The notes below the pieces were generated by a model. The model did no database searches. It was not told the DNA's origin and was given only the letters and a program-made list of their open reading frames with translations. Positions 57,172-64,000 of a DNA stretch of 64,000 bases are shown piece after piece; position 1 is the first letter of the stretch; every line of letters begins with the position of its first letter. Origin of the DNA: Muscardinus avellanarius (taxonomy: Eukaryota > Chordata > Mammalia > Rodentia > Gliridae); assembly GCA_963383645.1 (NCBI GenBank), contig OY726572.1, positions 65,882,738-65,946,737 of the forward strand, in the 5' to 3' direction. The position numbers and the translations under genes are program-made.

Positions 57172-57366
57172 AGCCTGTAGCGCACGCTTGTAATCCCAGC
57201 ACTTGGGAGGATCACACAGTTCGAAGCCAGCCTCAGCAACTTAGTGAGACCCTGTTTCCAAATAAAGTATAAAATAGGTCTGGGAGTATTGCCTGGAGGT
57301 AGGAAGCCCCTGGGTTCCACCCCCAGTAAAGCAAAAAAAAAAAAAAAAAAAAAGAAAGAAAAAATA
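57172..57366 (+). repeat. B1-dID SINE inserted at the 3' TSD of the L1
   Basis: agcctgtagcgcacgc (5' end shortened) to ccccagtaaagc and A tail; followed by agaaatttacc at 57367-57377, a third copy of the L1 target word. Confidence 0.88.
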
Positions 57367-57487
57367 GAAATTTACCTCTCAGAAACTGTTTATCAGGAGT
57401 TACTAAAAGTTGTACCCTATGATATCGAATATGTTTTTAATTTTCTGCATATTAAGATTTTTCAAATTTAGAAGGCCTAACTTTAAA

Positions 57488-57690
57488 CAAGCATGGTGGC
57501 ACATGCTTGTAATCCAAACATTTGGGAGGCTGAGACTGGAAGATGCAGTTCGCAGACAGCCTCAGCTACTTAGTGAGGCCCTTTACAATTCAATGAGTCC
57601 CTGTTTCAAAATAAATAATAAAAAATAGGACTGGGGGGATTGCTTGGAGATAGAATGTCCCTGGGTTCCATCCCCAGTACTGCAAAAAAA
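57488..57690 (+). repeat. B1-dID SINE
   Basis: caagcatggtggcacatgc to cagtactgc and A8. Confidence 0.87.
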
Positions 57691-57698
57691 ATAGAATG

Positions 57699-57701
<3 letters not shown>

Positions 57702-57758
<57 letters not shown>

Positions 57759-57822
57759 TTTTAGCTGCATATATGTATGCAGCTAAAAATGTTGAAATGT
57801 TGAAATGTTGAAATGTTGAAAA
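57702..57822. repeat. (AT)n, perfect inverted repeat and 8-bp tandem repeat
   Basis: AT repeat about 57702-57755; 15-bp perfect inverted repeat 57757-57771/57776-57790; then atgttgaa four times (57789-57821). Confidence 0.9.
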
Positions 57823-57854
57823 GGGTTGCCTCAAGGATGGAGGGGGAACTGATG

Positions 57855-58029
57855 AGTTGTTTTTTTTTTTCTTTAGTGGTGGTGGTACTAGGGATTGAAT
57901 CCAGGGGCATTTTAAGTCTGAGCCACACCCCAGTTCTATTTATTTTATTTATTTATTTTTGCAGTACCAGGGATGAATCCAGGGACATCTACCTCTGAGC
58001 TACATCCTCAGCCCTACTTTTTACTCTTT

Positions 58030-58060
<31 letters not shown>

Positions 58061-58293
58061 TTGTATTTATTTTTATTGTATTTTATTTTATTATTATTTT
58101 AGTCATACTGGGGGTGGAACCCAGGGGTTTTCTACCTCTAGGCTATACTCTCATACCTATTTTTATATTTTATTCGGAAACAGGGTCTCACTAAGTTACT
58201 GAGACCCTCACTAAGTAGCTGAAGCTGGCTTTGAACCTGTGTGATCCTCCTATCCCAGCCTCCCAAGAATGGGGATTACAAGCGTGCGCCACC
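57855..58293 (-). repeat. Reverse ID arms and B1-dID SINE
   Basis: ID arms 57875-57935 and 57960-58015, (ATTT)n 58025-58090, dimer 58095-58293 ending gcgtgcgccaccac. Confidence 0.85.
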
Positions 58294-58317
58294 ACTTTAA
58301 TTTAAAACAGGGTCTTA

Positions 58318-58798
58318 GAGCTGGGCATGGTGATGCACGCTTGTAATCCCCGCACTTGGGAGGCTGAGACAGGAAGATTTCACAGGTTCAAAGCCAGCCT
58401 CAGCTACTCAGCAACTTAGTGAAGCTCTCAGCAACTTAGTGAGACACTGTTTCCAAATAAAATATAAAATAGGTCTGGGAGTATAGCCCGAAGGTAGAAA
58501 GCCCCTGTGTTCCACCCCCAGCACCACCACTGGTGACTTTTCACTATCAGTCATAAGACAGTTGATCTGGCCGGGCGTGGTGGCGCAGTTTGTAATCCCC
58601 GCACTTGGAAGGCAGAGACAGGAGGATCGAACAGGTTCGAAGCCAGCCGCTCTGGTTTAAGAGACCCTGTTAAGAGATCCTGTTTCCAAAAATAAAATAG
58701 GTCTGGGAGTGTAGCCCGGAGGTAGAAGGGCTTTTAGAAACCCCAGTACCAACAACAACAACAACAAAAAAAAAAAAACAACAACAACAAAAAAAAAG
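58318..58798 (+). repeat. Two B1-dID SINEs, second with TSD
   Basis: 58318-58530; 58568-58797 short-B1 subfamily with (CAA)n tail, flanked by agttgatctg (58558-58567 and 58799-58808). Confidence 0.9.
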
Positions 58799-58808
58799 AG
58801 TTGATCTG

Positions 58809-59365
58809 ACAACCTCGTTTAGTTATTACTTTTACCAAGCACAGCTAAATAGAAACTCTCAAGATAGGGCTTTAATACTCTGTTTATGGAGTTTGTTTGC
58901 AGCCTCCTCCCTGCTGGTCTTTATTCTCATGTTTCCCAGCTCCCTGACCTTGTTTTAAGATCTTGTTACTTACCCTCTGGCTCCTTGCACAATAGCTAGG
59001 TTTCCCCGAGTTACCTCAGCCTCAGCACCCTCTCTTAAGACATACTTTGGTGTTTGTCCTCCAGCAAGCCAAGGTGGAGGCTGAGTGAATGAGCTTAGAA
59101 GCTCATTCTAAGAACAAGGAGTGGCGGAGGGGACTGGGACACTGGGGTGATCCTTGATGCTGGGTGACACCGATGGGTCATATCAAGGTTTGGGTTCTGA
59201 ACCTGTCATTAGCACCATTAACTAATCCAGTGTTCTTTATAGACACATGGTAGATGACACTTTTCTGCTCCCTTTGAAGTTATGCATGAAGATGTGATTT
59301 GTGTTGTCCAATAAAACATGAGCCAAAATAGCTATCATTTATGGACAGGTATTTAAAAAGCCAGC
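58809..59365. other. Unique intergenic sequence
   Basis: No repeat or gene recognised. Confidence 0.4.
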
Positions 59366-59653
59366 ATAGCAAGGCCTGGTGGCACAAGCCTATAATCCTA
59401 GTACTTTGGATCTCAGACAGGAGGATTGCAGGTTCACAGCCAGCCTCAGCAACTTAGCGAGACTTTCAACAATTTAGTGAGACCCTGTTTCAAAATAAAA
59501 AATGAGCTGGGCATGGTGGTGCATGCTTGTGATCCCAGCGCTTAGGAGGCTGAGACAGGAGGGTTGCATGGGTTCAAAGCCACCCTCAGCTTCTTACTGA
59601 AGCTCTCAGCAACTTAATGAGACCATGTTTCAAAAATAAAATAGGTCTAGGAG
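59366..59653 (+). repeat. B1 arm and a second SINE cut by the ERV
   Basis: B1 arm 59366-59500; second element 59502-59653 stops abruptly in its ID arm (aggtctaggag) where the LTR starts, so the retrovirus integrated into a SINE. Confidence 0.85.
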
Positions 59654-60012
59654 TGCCGGAGCCAGCCAGCAAAAGGACGGGTTCTGAAGAGAGGCGTTGA
59701 GGACGAAGAATTCAATTCTAAGAATTTGATTCAAAGAACATTTAATTCTATCATGGAAGGATCGCCAGTACACTCCCAGGGTCGATACCTCTACTGACCA
59801 AACCCGGGTTTATCACTCTCATCCTATTTATACAGCTCCAAGTCAATCAATCCCTCATGCCATCACCACCTATGCGCATAAAGGTCAAGTCAATCAATTC
59901 CACCTGAGCTTCTCTCAGACCTTGAACTTTCCATGACCACAAACCTTATTGACTCTGGGCAAAGGACAGTCAGAAGTATTCTTTTAGGGGAAAACCTTAA
60001 TGGCTCCCCACA
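59654..60012 (-). repeat. 3' LTR of the ERV (359 bp)
   Basis: The minus strand begins TGTGGGGAGCC and ends GGCTCCGGCA, i.e. TG...CA borders. A TATAAATAG box lies at about 59832-59824. The 5' LTR is not in the window, so LTR-LTR divergence cannot be judged. Confidence 0.85.
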
Positions 60013-60032
60013 ATTCCCCCTTTCTTATTATA
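60013..60032 (-). other. ERV polypurine tract
   Basis: The minus strand reads aataagaaagggggaat immediately before the LTR, the plus-strand primer site expected at the 3' end of a retrovirus. Confidence 0.85.
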
Positions 60033-60894
60033 TTCAAAAGAAGACTGTGCCTGTCTTAGGTTGTTTCCTTCAGGAATCAAGGATTACCCATCTTTGGACA
60101 ATACAGACCTATAGGCTGTATATCCTGTCTTAGTTTTCCTTGTCCCAAGGAAATCTTACCCGTCATTGACTACCAGACTCTTAAATGGGAGTACTTTTTA
60201 GACTTAGATTGTGTACTTCTGCTGAATAAAAATGTTCTCACTTTGTCCGAGGACACACTTTGTCCCGAGTCTCTAATAAACAAGGTATTGGTAATATCAT
60301 GAAAAATATGTATTTTAGTAAGACATTTCTTCCAATTAACACTAGGATTTCTACATGTTAAATCAGTTCAACAGGGTAAACAAGTTATTGGTGGGCTAAC
60401 ATTTTTATCTTCTTTCCCTGTGTAACCAGGGTCCCACAAGACCACACCTTTAATAGCATAATACTATCAGTCTTTGTACTTGTCTGCAATACCACGGGTG
60501 TCAACTGCAGACATCCCATCTTCTTGACATTTTTAGAAAAACATAAGAGTGTACCAGTTCTTTATCCAAAATAACCAAAAGTATCAATTCTTTGTCCAAA
60601 ATAATTAAAAGTTTCTGTAATTGGGTACAAAGTTCAAAGTAAGAAGTCCCAGCAATTGTGAGTTGTCACTGAATACAGTGATCTCCCATTCTTCCCAAAC
60701 AGCTGGATGAAGTATGGGATAGAAGTATGGATTGTAAGTCCATGTTTCATTCATCATTGAAGCTGGGAGGATCATCAGCATTAATCTGAGATTCTTCCAT
60801 TTTTGCTTGATCCATATGTTGCACCAGAAACTCAGGTATCCACTGTGCATTATCTTCAGCCTGTGAGAAAACACAAACATGCCCTCTTCCCATT
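60033..60894 (-). pseudogene. ERV region between integrase tail and LTR; no intact env
   Basis: On the minus strand the end of the pol reading frame is still visible near 60894-60740. Then about 0.7 kb without recognisable surface or transmembrane glycoprotein. An ORF at 60880-60605 (91 codons) has a hydrophobic start and could be an env leader remnant, but I cannot confirm it. A full betaretroviral env needs nearly 2 kb, so most of it is absent. Confidence 0.5.
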
Positions 60895-60900
60895 TTATAT

Positions 60901-60947
<47 letters not shown>

Positions 60948-61151
60948 TTTTTGCGGGTCTGGGGATGTAACCCAGGGGCATTTGACCTCCAAGTTACACC
61001 CCTTGCCCTATATTTTATTCTTTATTTTGAAACCGGGTCTCACTGAGTTGCAGAGGGCCTCACTAAGTAGCTGAGGCTGTCTGCAAACTGCGATCCTCCG
61101 GTCAGCCTCCCAAATGCTGGGATTACAAGCATTCGCCACCACGCCTGACTC
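60895..61151 (-). repeat. B1-dID SINE in ERV with (TTTA)n tail
   Basis: Tail 60898-60950, then gcgggtctggggatgtaaccc to cacgcctgact. Confidence 0.9.
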
Positions 61152-62110
61152 CTCTTCCCCATTTTAGTACGGGGGGGGGGGGTGTCAGGACCTTTCCAAG
61201 TTCCTGTGCAAGGATCTTTCCATTTCACTAAAGCAAAATTGTTTTTGGAGGATGGATGCCAATATCTATCTGCTGCTGTGCGACTAGTTTTGTCAGCATT
61301 CAAGAAATTAAGAATAAAAAGAGCATGATATAAAGAGTTCTGTGGTGAATGGAGATATAACTCCCCCCTTTTTATTTATTTTCAAGTGTTTTTTTGTTTT
61401 TTGGGTTTTTTTTTTTTTTTTTTTTTTTTGGTGGTACTGGGGTTCCTGGAAGCCCTTCTACCTCCGGGCTACACTCCCAGACCTATTTTTTACATTTTTA
61501 TTTGGAAACAGGGTCTCCTAAGCCAGCACGTGCAGCTGGCTTCGAACCTGCGCGATCCTCCTGTCTCTGCCTCCCAAGCTCGGGGATTACAAGCGTGCGC
61601 CACCACGCCCGGATTCAAGTGTTATTTTCAAAGAATTGTGGGCACATTGTACAATGCCCTGTCCTTGAGGATTATAGGGTATACCTGTAATATGCTGAAT
61701 ATTATATGTATTGTAAAATCATTTAAAAGCCATACTCGTATATTCTGAACCATTATCAGTTTTAATGCAGGTAGGAAGGCCTGAGAAAGCAAAACATTTC
61801 AAACAACGGGAAATCACATGCTTAGCGGCCTCCCCAGTTTGGGCTGTAGCCATAATAAATCCTGAAAAAGTATCAATAGACACATGAACATACTTTTGCT
61901 TACCAAAGGCGGAAATGTGCGTAACATCCATTTGCCATAGATTATTAGGAACCTATCCCTGTGGATTTACACCTAAATGAAGAACAAGTAAATACTCTGT
62001 ACATATAGGACACTGTTTAACAATTTGTCGCGTTGCTTCTTGAGTAATTTGAAACTGTTTATGCAGACCAGCACTATTTTGATGATGTAAAGAATGTGAT
62101 CATTCAGCTT
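61152..62110 (-). pseudogene. ERV integrase remnant
   Basis: Minus strand, in order: HHCC zinc-finger remnant (about 62098-62010), catalytic core with the first Asp (MDVTHIS, 61931) and second Asp (KTDNGSEY, about 61770), then a C-terminal tail (VKWKDP, near 61220). Breaks: TAG at 61955-61953, a stop after MAFK (61719), a SINE at 61391-61613, and Gln (61649-61647) where the third catalytic residue should be Glu. Non-functional. Confidence 0.8.
61391..61613 (-). repeat. B1-dID SINE in ERV integrase, short-B1 subfamily
   Basis: ggtactggggttcctggaagcc; flanked by ttcaagtgtt at 61381-61390 and 61614-61623. Confidence 0.92.
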
Positions 62111-62937
62111 GTGCCAATTGAGAGGGGCAGACAAATTTTGTAGCATCATCAGCAATTTGATTACCTTCTGCCAAAAGACCAGGTAAAGCAGAATGTGCTC
62201 TTATGTGCCCAATAAAACAAGGATGTTGGCGTGATAAGATCTGAGTTTGAATTTGAAAAAATAAATTACCTATCAATTTATTATGCATATCAATATATGG
62301 TACAGTTTCCAATGTTTGAAGAACATTAGCTATATATAAACTATCAGTATATAAATTAAAAGGCATATTGGATAAATGAAAAACAGCCTTTACTGCATGC
62401 AATTCTACAACTTGAGCAGGCGTCAAAGATGTTTGAATTATAGTACTATGTTTATTAATTACATAAGATGTCTTACCACTTGAGGAGCCATCAGTAAATA
62501 CCAAGACCGCTTGAGATATGGGAGTAGCATGAATTATTTTAGGAAATATAAGAACATGTTTATTAACAAACTGTAATAATTTATCAGGAAGTAAATGGTT
62601 GTCAGTTTCTCCAATGAAGGATGCAAAATCAATAGCCTATGATTCAGCATTCTAAAAAAGCCATTGTACTTATTGTTTAGTAAAAGGAAAACTAATAAGT
62701 GAAGGCTCTTTACCCAAATATTCTATAGATTCTGAACTGACAGAACACACCAAGCAGGCAACTAATTCCCAGTGTGGCATTAAAACTCTGCTTGGAGTAG
62801 TGGGTAAATGTATCCACATTAATGGTCCACCCTGCCACAGAACAGCAGTGGGTGTATGTTCTGATGTTAATATATAAGTGGCCCATTCTTTAGCATAGTC
62901 ATTGTACTGTTTTTTTGACATTCAATAGTCAATTCAA
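62100..62937 (-). pseudogene. ERV RT connection and RNase H remnant
   Basis: RNase H is readable over 134 codons (62504-62100): DGSS, the Glu of ELHAV, YTDSLY and the final Asp of EGNQIADD, so the four acidic positions are visible. Upstream (62921-62670) lies an RT-connection fragment in another frame. Separate reading frames and stops show decay. Confidence 0.8.
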
Positions 62938-63134
62938 CTTTTTTTTTTTTTTTTTTTGGCTTTCTACCTCTGGACTATACTCCCAGACCCATTTTATATA
63001 CTTTTTTGGAAACAGGGCCTCACTAAGTTGCTGAGAGCCTCACTAAGCAGCTGAGGCTGGCTTTGAACCTGTGCAATCCTCCTGTCTAAGCCTCCCAAGC
63101 GCGGGGATTACAAGCGTGCGCCACCATGCCCAGC
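62938..63134 (-). repeat. B1-dID SINE between ERV RT and RNase H
   Basis: T18, ggctttctacctctggactatac to ccatgcccagctc; flanked by caattcaactttt at 62931 and 63136. ID arm lacks its first part. Confidence 0.9.
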
Positions 63135-63137
63135 TCC

Positions 63138-64000
63138 AATTCAACTTTTTAAAGAGCAGCACGTCCTTCCTCTGTTAAGATCTGAGAGGAAGTTGGGTCT
63201 GAGTCACCTTTTAAGATATCAAATAAAGGTTTTAAATCTCCAGTAGTAATATTTAAAGATGGTCTTAGCCAATTAATATCTCCTAAAAGTTTTTGAAAAT
63301 CATTTAAGGTTTTTAAATTATCTTTATGTAATTGAATTTTTCATGGTTTAATATTCTTGGGATAAAGAAAGTTTCCCGAGTAAGTATACAGTGGTTCTCT
63401 TTGTACTTTTTCTGAAGCTATAATCAAACCATTACTTTGTAATGCAGCTTGTAATGTAGTATAAACTGATAACAAAATTCCTTCATCTGTATGCGCTAAT
63501 AAAATATCATCCATATAATGTATCATATATACAGATTTATAGGATCTTCTGACAGTAGCTATAGCCTTTGCAACAAATTTTTGACACAGAGTTGGACTAT
63601 TGGCCATTCCCTGAGGTAACACTTTCCACTGATACCTTTGCATAGGAGCTCTGTAATTTGTAGATGGAACACTAAAGGCAAATCTCTTACAATCTTGTCA
63701 TGCTAAAGGTATAGTATAAAAGCAGTCTTTTAAATCTAAAATTATTTTATAAGTGTCTTTGGGGATAGCTGATGGATTGGGTAGTCCAGGCTGTAAAGCT
63801 CCCATTAATTCCATAGTTTTATTAACTTGCCTTAAATCCTGTAACAGTCTCCACTTACCAGATTTTTTCTTAATGACAAATATGGGTGAATTCTGAGGTG
63901 AGTTAGATCTTTCTATATGGCTGTAGTCAAGCTGTTCCTGTACTACCTGCTCTGCAGCTTTTATTTTTCCTAATGTTAGGGACCATTGATCAATCCAGAC
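63138..64000 (-). pseudogene. ERV reverse transcriptase remnant (runs off the window)
   Basis: Fingers/palm sequence with [17 protein letters not shown] (about 63880) and LPQGMANSP (63620), and the active-site YMDD at 63517-63506. In-frame stops at 63700-63698 and 63343-63341 and the SINE at its 3' side break it. Confidence 0.85.

Larger units (their letters stand above)
59654..64000 (-). mobile_element. Degenerate class II (betaretrovirus/IAP-like) endogenous retrovirus, 3' part
   Basis: Read on the minus strand from the right edge: reverse transcriptase, RNase H, integrase, a short non-env tail, polypurine tract, 3' LTR. The gag/pro half and the 5' LTR lie beyond the window. Stops, a changed integrase residue and three SINE insertions (60895-61151, 61391-61613, 62938-63134) show it is a fossil. 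Class II assignment rests on the YMDD-type RT with its flanking sequence, the integrase C-terminal tail type and the LTR start TGTGGGGAGCC. Confidence 0.85.

Noticed and set aside
60605..60880. Intact env glycoprotein
   Set aside because: 91 codons only, with a hydrophobic start but no cleavage site, fusion peptide or transmembrane anchor seen; at best a remnant.

Overview
The window is nuclear DNA from a mammal, most likely a rodent of the squirrel-related clade (squirrels, mountain beaver, dormice and allies). Two spliced vertebrate genes are recognisable. The rest is dominated by well over 100 copies of a dimeric SINE: a B1-like (7SL-derived) 5' arm followed by an ID-like (tRNA-derived) 3' arm and an A tail. 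This B1-dID architecture is known from sciuromorph rodents; I cannot name the species. SINE ends given below were read by eye and may be off by 5-10 bases.

Genes. Plus strand, 608-7168: the last seven coding exons of NAGK (N-acetylglucosamine kinase), from the residue matching human Gly72 to the stop. The joined length is 273 codons, exactly what remains of the 344-residue human protein. The poly(A) signal is at 7276. Minus strand, about 50.2 kb down to 11.77 kb: the whole of PAIP2B, a translational repressor that binds poly(A)-binding protein. It has a CpG-island promoter with four inverted CCAAT boxes (50.27-50.41 kb), a non-coding first exon, a 27-kb SINE-filled intron, three coding exons (22379-22239, 20487-20311, 18406-18350) and a 3' UTR of about 6.6 kb ending near an AATAAA at 11785-11780. 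The two genes converge tail to tail across about 4.5 kb. They are functionally unrelated; MCEE and MPHOSPH10, which lie between them in human, are not present.

Mobile DNA. Besides the SINEs (several nested inside one another with visible target-site duplications) there are old MIR, MER5A-like, MLT1-like and L1M fragments. At 54384-57159 a L1-derived element has a 5' UTR, an uninterrupted ORF1 and a 3' UTR with A tail, but no sense ORF2; between ORF1 and the 3' end lies a divergent piece of L1 ORF2 in reverse. Perfect 12-bp target-site duplications bound the whole. This half-L1 (HAL1-like) chimera is the most interesting object here. From 59654 to the right edge is the 3' part of a degenerate class II (betaretrovirus/IAP-like) endogenous retrovirus on the minus strand: 3' LTR, polypurine tract, no recognisable intact env, and integrase, RNase H and reverse transcriptase remnants with stops and three SINE insertions.

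Layout: 1-7.3 kb NAGK; 7.3-11.7 kb intergenic SINEs; 11.7-18.4 kb PAIP2B 3' UTR; 18.4-22.4 kb PAIP2B coding exons; 22.4-50.07 kb PAIP2B intron 1; 49.5-50.5 kb CpG island/promoter; 50.5-54.1 kb SINEs; 54.1-57.4 kb L1 chimera with flanking SINEs; 57.4-59.6 kb SINEs; 59.65-64 kb ERV.
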